Shown here: positions 38,693 through 49,007 of the stretch, piece after piece
Numbering within the stretch: position 1 is the first letter of the stretch
Layout of the letters: each line of letters begins with the position of its first letter
Source: Pseudomonas farris
GTDB lineage: Bacteria > Pseudomonadota > Gammaproteobacteria > Pseudomonadales > Pseudomonadaceae
Assembly (NCBI RefSeq): GCF_019145235.1
Contig: NZ_JAHSTV010000003.1
Location: 310,001 to 374,000 of the forward strand
Direction: 5' to 3'
Length of the DNA: 64,000 nucleotides
Notes under the pieces: generated by a model
Told to the model about the DNA's origin: nothing
The model's database searches: none
What the model saw: only the letters and a program-made list of their open reading frames with translations
Program-made: the position numbers and the translations under genes

Positions 38693-40642
38693 ATGCAGTT
38701 CTGGCGACGCAGTATTCAATGGCAGTTGATCCTGAGCATGGGCACCGCCCTGCTGGTCAGTATTCTGATCGTGGTTGGCGTTTATACCCTCGTGGTCAAC
38801 CGCCTCGCCCAGCGCTATCTGGTCGAGCAAGCGCTGCCGTCGAGCATCGAAGCGATGCGCAACGACATCGAACGAATCCTCGTTCAACCCCTCACCGCCG
38901 CCAAGGACATCGCCAGTAACAGCATGGTACGCGACTGGTTGGCCGGGGGTGAGAACAATGCCCAGACCGACACATTCGTGAAGTATCTGGAAGGCATCCG
39001 CGCCGAGCACAAAGCCTTTACCGCGCTGATTATCGGGGCTGCTTCAAGCCATTACATCACTGAAAAAGGCCTGGACCGGACGCTTCGCCGATCCAATCCC
39101 AATGATGCCTGGTTCTATTCGTTTCTCGACAGCAACCAGCCGCGCACCCTCAATATCGACAATGACACCGCCACCGGTGAGTTGGCGCTGTTCATTGACC
39201 TCAAGGTCGAGCAGGCCGGCAAAGTCGTGGGTGTCGCCGGGCTGGGCCTGAGCATGAAAGAGCTGTCGGAGTTGATCCGGAATTTCAACTTCGGTGAGCG
39301 CGGCAAGGTCTATCTCGTGCGCTCCGACGGTTTGATCCAGATTCACCCCGAGACGCAGTTCAGCGGCAAACGCACGCTGGTCGAACAAATCGGTGCTCCG
39401 GCGGCGCAAGCGGTCATGGGGCCGCTCTCTACCTCCATCGCGTCCGCCACCAGCAGTTTTGTCCGCGATGGCGAAGATTTTCTGGCGTTGAGCCTGCCGC
39501 TGCGGGATCTGGGCTGGACCCTGGTGGCCGAAGTGCCGCAGTCGCAAATCTATGCCGAAGCCCGTCGCGCGATGTGGATGAGCAGCGGCATTGGCCTGGC
39601 GGTTGCGTTGGTTTGCCTGTTGCTGGTGGTGTTGCTGGCCCGTGGATTGGTGCGACCGATTCGTCAGGTAACAGCGGCGCTGGTAGCCATCGGTAGCGGT
39701 GGTGGAGATTTGACCCACAGGTTAGATTCCAGCCGCGCCGATGAGCTGGGTGACCTCGCTCGCGGCTTCAATCGGTTCCTGGAAAGTCAGCGCGACATGA
39801 TCGGCGAAGTCCTGGCTACCAGTGAGCGTTTGCGCACGGCGGTCGGCCAAGTGGCACGGGTGGTGGACAACACGGCCGAACGCTCGGGCCGTCAACAGGA
39901 AATGACCGACATGGTCGCCACCGCCGTCCACGAGATGGGCCTGACCGTGCAGGAAATCGCTCAAAACGCCGGCAACGCGGCCGTCGCTTCGCAAACCGCG
40001 CGGGAGGAAGCGCTGCAGGCGCGGGAAGTGGTGGGCGGGTCGATCCGGCATATCGAAAGCATGTCCGACGAGATCGGCATCGCCGCCGGAGCGGTGGGCG
40101 AGTTGGCCCATCAAGTAGCGTCCATCGATCAGGTGTTGGCGGTGATTCGCGGGATTTCCGAGCAGACCAATTTGCTGGCGCTCAACGCCGCCATCGAAGC
40201 GGCGCGAGCCGGGGACATGGGGCGCGGATTTGCCGTGGTGGCCGATGAAGTGCGGACCCTGGCGCGGCGAACTCAATCGTCTACCGACGAGATTCAGCAG
40301 ATGATCGGCAGCCTCAAGCAGGGCGCAGAGAATGCGGTGTCTTCCATGCACGCCGGGCAAGCGGCGACCGGCACGGGTGTTGAGTCGAGTCAGCGCACCG
40401 GGGCGTCGTTGACGGCGATTACCGGGCAGGTCGAGCGCATCAGCGACATGAACCATCAGGTGGCGACGGCGACGGAAGAGCAGTCGGCGGTGACGGAAGA
40501 GATCAACCGGAATGTGCAGGGGATTTCTGATTTGGCTCGAGCGACGGCGGGGGAGGTCAGGGCTTGTCGGGAAGACTGTCAGATGTTGCAGCGGTTGGCG
40601 GATGATTTGGCGCGGCAGATGGGTGGGTTTCGGTTGGGCTGA
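38693..40642 (+). CDS. Methyl-accepting chemotaxis protein with dCache-type sensor
   Basis: A 649-residue receptor. An N-terminal membrane helix ([20 protein letters not shown]) precedes a periplasmic domain of about 260 residues with double-Cache features ([19 protein letters not shown], then [20 protein letters not shown] and [17 protein letters not shown]). A second helix, HAMP domain and signalling domain follow, with [35 protein letters not shown] at the tip. dCache domains commonly bind amino acids or organic acids. The ATG at 38693 has GGGGGTG six bases before it. Earlier in-frame starts lack a site. Confidence 0.92.
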   Translation: MQFWRRSIQWQLILSMGTALLVSILIVVGVYTLVVNRLAQRYLVEQALPSSIEAMRNDIERILVQPLTAAKDIASNSMVRDWLAGGENNAQTDTFVKYLEGIRAEHKAFTALIIGAASSHYITEKGLDRTLRRSNPNDAWFYSFLDSNQPRTLNIDNDTATGELALFIDLKVEQAGKVVGVAGLGLSMKELSELIRNFNFGERGKVYLVRSDGLIQIHPETQFSGKRTLVEQIGAPAAQAVMGPLSTSIASATSSFVRDGEDFLALSLPLRDLGWTLVAEVPQSQIYAEARRAMWMSSGIGLAVALVCLLLVVLLARGLVRPIRQVTAALVAIGSGGGDLTHRLDSSRADELGDLARGFNRFLESQRDMIGEVLATSERLRTAVGQVARVVDNTAERSGRQQEMTDMVATAVHEMGLTVQEIAQNAGNAAVASQTAREEALQAREVVGGSIRHIESMSDEIGIAAGAVGELAHQVASIDQVLAVIRGISEQTNLLALNAAIEAARAGDMGRGFAVVADEVRTLARRTQSSTDEIQQMIGSLKQGAENAVSSMHAGQAATGTGVESSQRTGASLTAITGQVERISDMNHQVATATEEQSAVTEEINRNVQGISDLARATAGEVRACREDCQMLQRLADDLARQMGGFRLG

Positions 40643-40666
40643 TATATGCGTTGCCTGAACTGACGC

Positions 40667-40760
40667 CTTCGCGAGCAAGCCCGCTCCCACACTCGATCGA
40701 AGGTGTTCACAAATTATGTGTTCGCCGCAGAATCAGTGTGGGAGCGGGCTTGCTCGCGAA
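40667..40760. repeat. REP pair, inverted order, between the MCP and acyl-CoA dehydrogenase genes
   Basis: Here TTCGCGAGCAAGCCCGCTCC comes first and GGAGCGGGCTTGCTCGCGAA last, the reverse of the copies at 2806 and 4168. It lies between convergent genes. Confidence 0.85.
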
Positions 40761-40785
40761 TTTCAGCAACACCACAAGGATAGGA

Positions 40786-42588
40786 TCAAAACCACTCATC
40801 CCGCATCGCCAGGCACACATCATCCCGCGCCTCAAGAATCGCCAGTTCATGGTGGCAACCCGGCACTTCCCACGTCAGGAAATACCGCGCCGCCTGCAGC
40901 TTGCCTTTATAAAAGCTCTCATCCGCCGCATTCCCCTTGGCCAATCCTTCCTCGGCGCGAATCGCCTGTTCCAGCCAACGCCAACCAATCACCATATGCC
41001 CGAACACTTTCAGATACAGCGCTGAGTTCGCCAGGCTGCTGTTGACCTTGCCCTGAGCCAGATCGGTCAGCAGGCCGATGGTCACGGTTTGCAGGCGTGC
41101 CACCAGTTTCTCCAGCGGTTCACGCAGCGGCGTCAGTGATTCATACGCCTGCGCTCGCTCGGCGGTGTTGGCGATCAGGCGGATCAGCTGCTTGAGCCCC
41201 GCGCCCCCGTTCTGAGCCAGCTTGCGCCCCAACAAGTCCAGCGACTGAATGCCGTGAGTCCCTTCATGAATCGGGTTCAGTCGGTTGTCGCGGTAGTACT
41301 GCTCCACCGGGTACTCACGGGTATAACCGTGGCCACCGAGAATCTGGATCGCCAGTTCATTGGCCTTCAGGCAAAACTCCGACGGCCAGGATTTGACGAT
41401 CGGCGTCAGTAAATCCAGCAGCTCATGGGCCTGTTTGCGCTCGGCTTCGTTCTCAAGGGTTGTGGTGTCGTCGAACAGCCGCGCCGCGTACAGCCCGAGG
41501 TCGAACGCGCCTTCGACGTAGGCTTTCTGGGTGAGCAGCATGCGTTTGACATCGGCATGCTGAATGATCGCCACCGGTGCGGTGCTCGGATCCTTGCTAT
41601 CCGGCACCCGACCTTGCGGTCGCTCACGGGCGTATTCCAGGGAATACAGGTAACCGGCATAACCGAGCATCACCGCGCCCATACCGACGCCGATCCGCGC
41701 CTCGTTCATCATCTGGAACATGTAGCTCAAACCGTGGTGCGGCTTGCCCACCAGATAGCCGACACACTCGCCGTTGTCGCCGAAGTTCAGCGCGGTGGAC
41801 GTAGTACCGCGCCAGCCCATCTTGTGGAACAACCCGGCCAGCAATACGTCGTTGCGCTTGCCGAGACTGCCGTCATCGTTGACCAAAAACTTGGGCACGA
41901 TAAACAGCGAAATGCCCTTCACCCCGGCCGGTGCGTCCGGCAGTTTGGCCAGCACCATGTGCACGATGTTTTCCGACAGCGGGTGATCGCCGCCGGAGAT
42001 GAAGATCTTGTTGCCCTTGAGTCGATAGGTGCCGTCGGACGCGGGCTCCGCGCGTGTACGAATATCCGAAAGCGACGAGCCGGCATGTGGCTCGGTGAGG
42101 GCCATGGTGCCGAAGAAACGGCCGTCGATCATCGGTTGCAGGAAGCGCTGCTTCTGCTCATCGGTGCCGAAGCTTTCGATCAGGTTCGCCGCGCCCATGG
42201 TCAGGAATGGGTAGGAAGTCGACGCTGCGTTGGCCGACTGAAAGTGCGCGAAGCAAGCTTGCGACAGCAATGTAGGAAGTTGCATGCCGCCCGCCTCGAA
42301 ACTGCGCGCGGCGTTGAGGAAACCGGCTTCAAGGAAGGCATCCACCGCCGGTTTCACTTCCGGAATCAGAATCGCCTGACCGTCCTCATAGCGCGGTTCG
42401 TTCTCGTCGCCCTTGCGGTTGTGTGGGGCGAAGAACTTCTCGGCGATGTTGCGGGCGGTACCGATGGCCGCATCGAAGGTCTCGCGGTTGTGCTCGGCGA
42501 ACCGCTCACGCTGGGTCAGGCCCTCGGCATCAAGGACTTCATACAGCTCGAAAGCCAGATTGCGGGAACTGAGCAACGTCTCGGACAT
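40786..42588 (-). CDS. Acyl-CoA dehydrogenase (C-terminal-extended, DmdC/FadE-like)
   Basis: A 600-residue FAD enzyme of the acyl-CoA dehydrogenase superfamily, longer than the 380-residue canonical form. The FAD and substrate loop is in FFGTMALTEPHAGSSLSDIRTRA, and ILGGHGYTREYPVEQYYRD, then INPIHEGT-like NPIHEGTHGIQSLDLLGRK, mark the C-terminal half with the family's arginine/glutamate region. It oxidises an acyl-CoA to the 2-enoyl-CoA. Substrate chain is unknown. DmdC-type enzymes act on methylthiopropanoyl-CoA, but the sequence alone does not decide this. A single gene between two REP pairs. Confidence 0.9.
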   Translation of the reverse strand: MSETLLSSRNLAFELYEVLDAEGLTQRERFAEHNRETFDAAIGTARNIAEKFFAPHNRKGDENEPRYEDGQAILIPEVKPAVDAFLEAGFLNAARSFEAGGMQLPTLLSQACFAHFQSANAASTSYPFLTMGAANLIESFGTDEQKQRFLQPMIDGRFFGTMALTEPHAGSSLSDIRTRAEPASDGTYRLKGNKIFISGGDHPLSENIVHMVLAKLPDAPAGVKGISLFIVPKFLVNDDGSLGKRNDVLLAGLFHKMGWRGTTSTALNFGDNGECVGYLVGKPHHGLSYMFQMMNEARIGVGMGAVMLGYAGYLYSLEYARERPQGRVPDSKDPSTAPVAIIQHADVKRMLLTQKAYVEGAFDLGLYAARLFDDTTTLENEAERKQAHELLDLLTPIVKSWPSEFCLKANELAIQILGGHGYTREYPVEQYYRDNRLNPIHEGTHGIQSLDLLGRKLAQNGGAGLKQLIRLIANTAERAQAYESLTPLREPLEKLVARLQTVTIGLLTDLAQGKVNSSLANSALYLKVFGHMVIGWRWLEQAIRAEEGLAKGNAADESFYKGKLQAARYFLTWEVPGCHHELAILEARDDVCLAMRDEWF

Positions 42589-42693
42589 GGCGGCCTACCT
42601 TTTTTTGGAATGGACCGAGTCTAGGCGTGGGGAGGGCTGGCTGAACAGGATGATTGATGAGCGTGATGGTGCAGCGAGAGCACCACTGATCAA

Positions 42694-42784
42694 ATGTAGG
42701 AGCGGGCTTGCTCGCGAAGAGGCCAGCACATTCAACATCAATGTTGAATGAACGACCGCTTTCGCGAGCAAGCCCGCTCCCACA
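42694..42784. repeat. REP pair between the acyl-CoA dehydrogenase gene and putA
   Basis: TGTAGGAGCGGGCTTGCTCG opens the unit (one base changed, GTAGG for GTGGG) and the standard complement closes it. It lies in the promoter-proximal side of one gene and beyond the 3' end of the other. Confidence 0.82.
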
Positions 42785-42834
42785 AGGGTTCTGCTAACCA
42801 GGCAGCCATTGCGGATGCCCGGTCTTATTGCGGT

Positions 42835-45800
42835 TTAGCCGATCGTCATCAAACTGGCGTTACCACCCGCCGCAGCGGTGTTAACGCTCAATGCACGCTC
42901 GATCACCAGACGCTCCAACGCAATGTTGGTTTCGCCCTGCGACAAACCATGAACCCCAACAATCGCACCGGCACGCTTGGCCACTTGCTGGCAGACCGCA
43001 CGCAACTGGTCGGAATGGCCATGATGCAGAACCGCATCAATTACCACCTCGTCCTTGGTCCAGTCGGCAACCCGCTTGATCCGCGCCTGGATTTCTTTCG
43101 GCAGGCGTGCGAACAGTGCCTTGCCCGGTTCAGCGTCCGGCCATACCGCCGAGCCGCCTACGGCCAATACCGCAGCCAGTTGGGTCAGCAAATCGCCTTC
43201 GACTTCAGCCAGGCACAGCACGTGTTCGCGCGGCAGGATGGCGTAGCTGTTGCGCTCGCCGGTCGGGCCCGCCAGAACACGGGTGATCCCGCTTTGCGAT
43301 TGCGCCGCGAACTGTACGCACAGGGTGCTCAAGTCTGCGAACTTATTGCTGTCGGCCCAGGCTTTCAGCGCGGTCAGCGGTTTGCTCATGGCATCACGCA
43401 GGCGGACGTCAGGTGCAGCGATAGCGTCGCCGCGAGCGAAGGATTGTTCGATCGCATCGGTAGGACGTGTCGACAGCAGACGGTACAGGTACAGCGGACC
43501 ACCGGCTTTCGGGCCAGTACCCGACAGGCCTTCACCGCCGAACGGTTGCACGCCAACTACAGCACCAACAATGTTGCGGTTCACGTAGACGTTACCGGCG
43601 TTGACGTTGTCGATCACCTTGGCGATGGTCTCGTCGATGCGAGTGTGTACGCCCAGGGTCAGGCCGTAGCCGGAAGCATTGATCTGGCCGATCAGTTGAT
43701 CGATCTCTTTGCGCTTGTAGCGAACTACGTGCAGCACCGGACCGAAGATCTCCCGTTGCAGTTCGTCGAAGCTTTCCAGTTCGATCAGGGTCGGCATCAC
43801 GAAGGTGCCGCGTTTGACTTCTTCGCTGTTGGCGATTGCCACCTGATACACATTGCGACCTTTGTCGCGCATGGCCTGGATGTGCTTCTCGATGCCCGCC
43901 TTGGCTTCGGCGTCGATCACCGGGCCGATGTCCACGGACAGGCGCTCTGGATTACCGAGACGGCATTCAGCCATGGCACCCTTGAGCATTTCGATGACAC
44001 GGTCGGCGGAATCTTCCTGCAGGCACAGTACCCGCAGCGCCGAGCAACGCTGGCCAGCACTGTCGAAGGCCGACGACACCACGTCGATCACAACCTGTTC
44101 GGTCAGTGCCGAGGAGTCAACGATCATCGCGTTCTGACCGCCAGTTTCAGCGATCAGCGGAATCGGACGGCCCTGGGCATCCAGACGACCGGCGACGTTA
44201 CGTTGCAGCAGGCGAGCGACTTCGGTGGAACCGGTGAACATCACGCCTTTGACCCGATCGTCACCGACCAGACGGGCGCCGACAGTTTCGCCACGGCCCG
44301 GCAGCAGTTGCAGCACGCCTTCCGGAATCCCGGCTTCGAGCAGCAAACGCACGGCTTGAGCAGCCACCAGCGGGGTTTGTTCCGCAGGTTTGGCCAGTAC
44401 CGGGTTACCGGCGGCCAGGGCAGCAGCGACCTGACCACTGAAGATCGCCAGCGGGAAGTTCCACGGACTGATGCAGACCACCGGACCCAACGGGCGGTGG
44501 GCATCGTTGGTGAAATCGTTGCGAGCCTGCACCGCGTAATAACGCAGGAAGTCCACGGCTTCACGCACTTCGGCGATGGCGTTGGCGAAGGTCTTGCCGG
44601 CTTCGCGAGCCAACAGGCCCATCAGCGGCTGGATCTCGCCTTCCATCAAATCGGCGGCACGTTCCAGAATCGCGGCGCGTTCGGCGGGCGGGGTGGCCTG
44701 CCAGATCGGGGCGGCGTTCAGGGCGCACTGGATCGCGTTGTCGACGTCTTCAACGGTGGCTTCCTGTACATGGCCGACCACGTCACGCAGATCGGACGGG
44801 TTCAGGACTGGCGCAGGGGTTTCAGTGCTGGACGCGCAACCGAGCATCGGCGCGGCTTTCCAGTTGTTATGAGCGGTGGCCAGCAGGGCGCACGACAGGG
44901 AAGCCAGACGATGTTCGTTGGCCATGTCGATGCCGCTGGAGTTGGCGCGCTCGGCACCATAAAGATCACGCGGCAGCGGGATACGCGGGTGCGGCAGGCC
45001 GAAGCCGCCTTCCAGCGTAGCCATCTGCTCGATGCTGGCTACTGGATCGGCCACCAGCTCCTGAATCGAAATAGACTGGTCGGCGATGCGGTTGACGAAC
45101 GAGGTGTTCGCACCGTTTTCCAGCAGACGACGCACCAGGTACGCCAACAATGTTTCGTGAGTGCCAACCGGTGCGTACACGCGGCACGGACGGTTCAGCT
45201 TGCCTTCGGAAACTTTACCTACAACCTGTTCGTACAGCGGTTCGCCCATGCCGTGCAGGCACTGGAACTCGTACTGACCGGGGTAATAGTTCTGACCGGC
45301 GATGTGATAAATGGCCGACAAGGTGTGGGCGTTGTGCGTGGCGAACTGCGGATAAATGACTTCCGGCACCGACAGCAGTTTGCGTGCGCAGGCGATGTAG
45401 GACACGTCGGTGTACACCTTGCGGGTGTAGACCGGATAGCCTTCCAGGCCTTCGACTTGGGCGCGCTTGATTTCGCTGTCCCAATACGCGCCTTTTACCA
45501 AACGAATCATCAGGCGATGACGGCTGCGACGAGCCAGGTCGATCACGTAGTCGATCACATACGGGCAACGCTTCTGGTAAGCCTGGATCACGAAACCGAT
45601 GCCGTTCCAGCCGGTCAGTTGCGGCTCGAAGCACAGACGCTCCAGCAGATCCAGCGACAGCTCGAGGCGGTCGGCTTCTTCGGCGTCGATGTTCAGACCG
45701 ATGTCATATTGCTTGGCCAACAGAGTCAGCGACAGCAGGCGCGGGTACAGCTCTTCCATCACGCGCTCGTACTGGGCGCGGCTGTAACGCGGGTGCAAGG

Positions 45801-46788
45801 CGGACAGCTTGATCGAAATGCCTGGGCCTTCATAAATCCCACGACCGTGGGACGCTTTGCCGATCGAGTGGATGGCTTGTTCGTACGAGGCCAGGTACTT
45901 CTGGGCGTCATGCTCGGTGAGTGCGGCTTCACCCAGCATGTCGTAGGAATAGCGGAAGCCTTTGGCTTCGAACTTGCTGGCGTTGGCCAGGGCTTCGGCG
46001 ATGGTTTCGCCGGTCACGAACTGCTCGCCCATCAGGCGCATGGCCATGTCGACGCCCTTGCGGATCATCGGCTCGCCGCTCTTGCCGATGATGCGGCTCA
46101 GGGACGATGTCAGGCCGGCTTCGTTGTGGGTGGCGACCAGTTTGCCGGTCAGCAGCAAGCCCCACGTGGCGGCGTTGACAAACAGCGACGGGCTGTTGCC
46201 CAGGTGCGGATGCCAGTTGCCGGTGCTGATTTTGTCGCGGATCAGGGCGTCACGGGTGCCTTTGTCCGGGATGCGCAGCAGCGCTTCGGCCAGGCACATC
46301 AGCGCCACGCCTTCCTGGGACGACAGGGAAAATTCCTGCAACAGGCCCTGAACAATTCCGGCACGGCCGCCGGCGCTTTTCTGATTGCGCAGTTTCTCGG
46401 CAATCGAGGCGGCGAGCTTGTTGGTGGCTTCGGCCATCGTGGCCGGCAGGCGCGCCTGCTCGATCAGCATCGGCACCACTTCAGGTTCCGGGCGACGGTA
46501 GGCGGCAGTGATGGAAGCGCGCAGCACCGATTGCGGCAAGATGCTTTCAGCGAATTCCAGGAAGCATTGATGCGCGTGATCGACGTGGATCTCGCCCGCT
46601 TCGTCAACTTCCTTGCCGTTCAAACCGTTCAGCTCGGACAGGGTTGCACCACCCTCGAGTTTTTCCAGGTAATTGAAAATTGCCTGCTTGATCAGCCAGT
46701 GCGGCGTGCGATCAATCGAGGTCGCGGCAGCCTTGAGGCGTTCGCGGGTCGGGTCGTCAAGTTTGACCCCAAGAGTGGTGGTAGCCAT
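42835..46788 (-). CDS. putA: Trifunctional PutA: repressor, proline dehydrogenase, P5C dehydrogenase
   Basis: A 1317-residue protein that oxidises proline to glutamate and represses the put genes. Residues 1-47 are a ribbon-helix-helix DNA-binding domain (TTLGVKLDDPTRERLKAAAT). A proline dehydrogenase barrel follows (ISIKLSALHPRYSRAQYERV, then RLVKGAYWDSEIKRAQ near the FAD site). The aldehyde dehydrogenase half has LIAETGGQNAMIVDSSALTE and FDSAGQRCSALRVL with the catalytic Glu and Cys. ATG at 46788 has GAGGA before it; the longer frame to 46824 is not conserved in style. It is divergent from putP across a region with PutA-type operator motifs. Confidence 0.97.
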   Translation of the reverse strand: MATTTLGVKLDDPTRERLKAAATSIDRTPHWLIKQAIFNYLEKLEGGATLSELNGLNGKEVDEAGEIHVDHAHQCFLEFAESILPQSVLRASITAAYRRPEPEVVPMLIEQARLPATMAEATNKLAASIAEKLRNQKSAGGRAGIVQGLLQEFSLSSQEGVALMCLAEALLRIPDKGTRDALIRDKISTGNWHPHLGNSPSLFVNAATWGLLLTGKLVATHNEAGLTSSLSRIIGKSGEPMIRKGVDMAMRLMGEQFVTGETIAEALANASKFEAKGFRYSYDMLGEAALTEHDAQKYLASYEQAIHSIGKASHGRGIYEGPGISIKLSALHPRYSRAQYERVMEELYPRLLSLTLLAKQYDIGLNIDAEEADRLELSLDLLERLCFEPQLTGWNGIGFVIQAYQKRCPYVIDYVIDLARRSRHRLMIRLVKGAYWDSEIKRAQVEGLEGYPVYTRKVYTDVSYIACARKLLSVPEVIYPQFATHNAHTLSAIYHIAGQNYYPGQYEFQCLHGMGEPLYEQVVGKVSEGKLNRPCRVYAPVGTHETLLAYLVRRLLENGANTSFVNRIADQSISIQELVADPVASIEQMATLEGGFGLPHPRIPLPRDLYGAERANSSGIDMANEHRLASLSCALLATAHNNWKAAPMLGCASSTETPAPVLNPSDLRDVVGHVQEATVEDVDNAIQCALNAAPIWQATPPAERAAILERAADLMEGEIQPLMGLLAREAGKTFANAIAEVREAVDFLRYYAVQARNDFTNDAHRPLGPVVCISPWNFPLAIFSGQVAAALAAGNPVLAKPAEQTPLVAAQAVRLLLEAGIPEGVLQLLPGRGETVGARLVGDDRVKGVMFTGSTEVARLLQRNVAGRLDAQGRPIPLIAETGGQNAMIVDSSALTEQVVIDVVSSAFDSAGQRCSALRVLCLQEDSADRVIEMLKGAMAECRLGNPERLSVDIGPVIDAEAKAGIEKHIQAMRDKGRNVYQVAIANSEEVKRGTFVMPTLIELESFDELQREIFGPVLHVVRYKRKEIDQLIGQINASGYGLTLGVHTRIDETIAKVIDNVNAGNVYVNRNIVGAVVGVQPFGGEGLSGTGPKAGGPLYLYRLLSTRPTDAIEQSFARGDAIAAPDVRLRDAMSKPLTALKAWADSNKFADLSTLCVQFAAQSQSGITRVLAGPTGERNSYAILPREHVLCLAEVEGDLLTQLAAVLAVGGSAVWPDAEPGKALFARLPKEIQARIKRVADWTKDEVVIDAVLHHGHSDQLRAVCQQVAKRAGAIVGVHGLSQGETNIALERLVIERALSVNTAAAGGNASLMTIG

Positions 46789-46860
46789 ATTTTTATCCTC
46801 ATGTTTGCCACGACCGCGTGGCATCAGCTGGCGGCAAGATTAGCTGTGCGTCGGTCGAGG

Positions 46861-47098
46861 TGCAACCGGGTGCAACCCTTTTTTGTCGGAATAATAAGCA
46901 ACTCGTCAGGAATTTAATTCTGATCCATTCGTCCTGCGCCTGCTTGGTGCTTTTACTTCTAGCGCAACCCGAAAAACGCCCTAAAAAGGAGCAAGAACCG
47001 ACCCTTTTCAGGAAAATCCGACTAGGTGCAACTTATTCGTACGAAACTGGTTGCACCTTATTTGCTTTGTTGAATAGCATTCGCGGCCAAGGTGCAAC
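46861..47098. promoter_or_regulatory. putA-putP control region with five GTTGCA/TGCAAC motifs
   Basis: TGCAAC occurs at 46861, 46871, 47027 and 47093, and GTTGCA at 47050. The copies at 47027 and 47050 face each other as GGTGCAAC...GTTGCACC, and the first two are exactly one helical turn apart. GTTGCA is the core bound by the ribbon-helix-helix domain of E. coli PutA. The whole 460-base gap 46789-47248 holds no other gene. Confidence 0.75.
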
Positions 47099-47223
47099 CG
47101 GTCAAAAAGATCGGTGTGCCGGCTGATGGCTTTCCTGGGGAAACATCAGTCATAAATGCGCGGGATCCGGAATCGTCTGTCAAACGTCGTCGTTTGCGAG
47201 CGGTTCACCAGCCGCCGCTACAT

Positions 47224-47231
47224 AAAAACAA
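47224..47231 (+). promoter_or_regulatory. Candidate Hfq-Crc catabolite repression site before putP
   Basis: AAAAACAA fits the AANAANAA pattern recognised by Hfq-Crc on mRNA leaders in Pseudomonas. It ends 17 bases before the chosen putP ATG and overlaps the alternative ATG at 47231. Repression of proline use by preferred carbon sources would be sensible. Confidence 0.4.
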
Positions 47232-47248
47232 TGCCAGGGCGTAACTCA

Positions 47249-48733
47249 ATGAGCGTAAGCAATCCAACCCTGATCACGTTCGTGATCTACATCGCAGCAA
47301 TGGTGCTGATCGGCTTCATGGCCTATCGCTCCACCAACAACCTTTCTGACTATATTCTGGGCGGTCGTAGCCTGGGCAGCGTCGTGACCGCGCTTTCTGC
47401 CGGTGCTTCCGACATGAGCGGATGGTTGTTGATGGGCCTGCCAGGCGCTATCTACATGTCCGGTCTTTCCGAAAGCTGGATCGCTATCGGCCTGATCATC
47501 GGTGCTTATTTGAACTGGCTGTTCGTCGCCGGCCGTCTGCGCGTGCAGACCGAGCACAACGGCGATGCACTGACCCTGCCGGACTACTTCTCCAGCCGTT
47601 TTGAAGATAAAAGCGGCCTGCTGCGGATCATCTCCGCGGTCGTGATCCTGGTGTTCTTCACCATCTACTGCGCTTCCGGCATCGTGGCCGGTGCCCGTCT
47701 GTTCGAAAGCACCTTCGGCATGTCCTACGAGACAGCGCTGTGGGCCGGTGCTGCGGCGACGATTGCCTACACCTTCGTCGGTGGTTTCCTGGCAGTGAGC
47801 TGGACTGACACCGTACAAGCCACGCTGATGATCTTCGCCCTGTTGCTGACGCCGATCATCGTGCTGCTGGCGACTGGCGGTATCGACACCACGTTCCTGG
47901 CGATCGAAGCACAAGATCCAAGCAACTTCGACATGCTGAAAAACACCACTTTCATCGGCATCATCTCGCTGATGGGCTGGGGCCTGGGCTACTTCGGCCA
48001 GCCGCACATCCTGGCGCGTTTCATGGCGGCGGATTCGGTCAAGTCGATTGCCAACGCACGTCGCATCTCCATGACCTGGATGATCCTGTGCCTGGGCGGC
48101 ACCGTCGCTGTAGGTTTCTTTGGTATTGCTTACTTCTCGGCCAACCCGGCCGTGGCGATGCCAGTATCCGAGAACCACGAGCGTGTATTCATCGAACTGG
48201 CAAAAATCCTGTTCAACCCATGGGTCGCTGGCATTTTGCTGTCGGCTATTCTGGCTGCGGTGATGAGTACGTTGAGCTGTCAGTTGCTGGTGTGCTCAAG
48301 CGCCCTGACCGAAGACTTCTACAAAACCTTCCTGCGTAAAACCGCTTCTCAGGTTGAGCTAGTCTGGGTCGGCCGCGCCATGGTGCTGCTGGTTGCCCTG
48401 ATCGCCATTGCGATGGCGGCTAACCCGGAAAACCGTGTGCTGGGTCTGGTCAGCTACGCCTGGGCTGGTTTCGGTGCCGCTTTCGGTCCAGTTGTCCTGA
48501 TCTCCGTAATCTGGAAAGACATGACCCGCAACGGCGCACTGGCCGGCATCCTGGTTGGCGCGATCACCGTGATCGTCTGGAAACACTTCGAACTGCTGGG
48601 CCTGTACGAAATCATCCCTGGTTTCATCTTCGCCAGCCTGGCGATCTACTTCGTCAGCAAAATGGGCGCACCGACCGCCGGCATGCTTCAGCGCTTTGCC
48701 GCGGCCGAGAAGGATTTCCGCCTGAACCAGTGA
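47249..48733 (+). CDS. putP: Sodium:proline symporter
   Basis: A 494-residue sodium:solute symporter with about 13 membrane helices. Family signatures include DYILGGRSLGSVVTALSAGASDMSGWLL in the N-terminal part and GLGYFGQPHILARFMAADSV. It imports proline with sodium for PutA to oxidise. ATG at 47249 gives the usual PutP N-terminus (MSVSNPTLITFVIYI); the ATG at 47231 would add six residues. Ribosome binding is weak (CAGGGCG). A strong terminator follows. Repression by PutA and probably by Hfq-Crc is suggested by the upstream motifs. Confidence 0.95.
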   Translation: MSVSNPTLITFVIYIAAMVLIGFMAYRSTNNLSDYILGGRSLGSVVTALSAGASDMSGWLLMGLPGAIYMSGLSESWIAIGLIIGAYLNWLFVAGRLRVQTEHNGDALTLPDYFSSRFEDKSGLLRIISAVVILVFFTIYCASGIVAGARLFESTFGMSYETALWAGAAATIAYTFVGGFLAVSWTDTVQATLMIFALLLTPIIVLLATGGIDTTFLAIEAQDPSNFDMLKNTTFIGIISLMGWGLGYFGQPHILARFMAADSVKSIANARRISMTWMILCLGGTVAVGFFGIAYFSANPAVAMPVSENHERVFIELAKILFNPWVAGILLSAILAAVMSTLSCQLLVCSSALTEDFYKTFLRKTASQVELVWVGRAMVLLVALIAIAMAANPENRVLGLVSYAWAGFGAAFGPVVLISVIWKDMTRNGALAGILVGAITVIVWKHFELLGLYEIIPGFIFASLAIYFVSKMGAPTAGMLQRFAAAEKDFRLNQ

Positions 48734-48773
48734 TGGGGATGAGCTGATGCTCTGATCTTTCGCCGGACATGAA

Positions 48774-48810
48774 AACGGTCCGCTTCCTTTTGGAGGCGGG
48801 CCGTTTTTTT
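48774..48810 (+). terminator. Intrinsic terminator of putP
   Basis: AACGGTCCGCTTCC (48774-48787) pairs with GGAGGCGGGCCGTT (48792-48805) allowing G-U pairs, with a TTTT loop and a following T run. Confidence 0.88.
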
Positions 48811-48852
48811 GCGGTTTTCTTTTGGCGCAAGGCGTGAAGCCTCGAAACTCCA

Positions 48853-48943
48853 CTGTGGGAGCGGGCTTGCTCGCGAATGCGGTGTGACAGGCAGCGTTGA
48901 TGTCGACTGGCACACCGCATTCGCGAGCAAGCCCGCTCCCACA
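48853..48943. repeat. REP pair between putP and vgrG
   Basis: TGTGGGAGCGGGCTTGCTCG and its reverse complement enclose about 45 bases. It marks the boundary between the put genes and the T6SS cassette. Confidence 0.85.
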
Positions 48944-49007
48944 TTTGTTCGGTGGTGCTTCTGACAGGAATGTCTGTAGTTCTATATCTCAACTTGTGAA
49001 GGAAAAA

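Noticed and set aside
42748..46917. Open frame of 1389 codons antisense to putA
   Set aside because: It mirrors putA codon usage on the opposite strand; the putA product is full length with all catalytic motifs, and the antisense translation is low-complexity Gln/Arg/His-rich.
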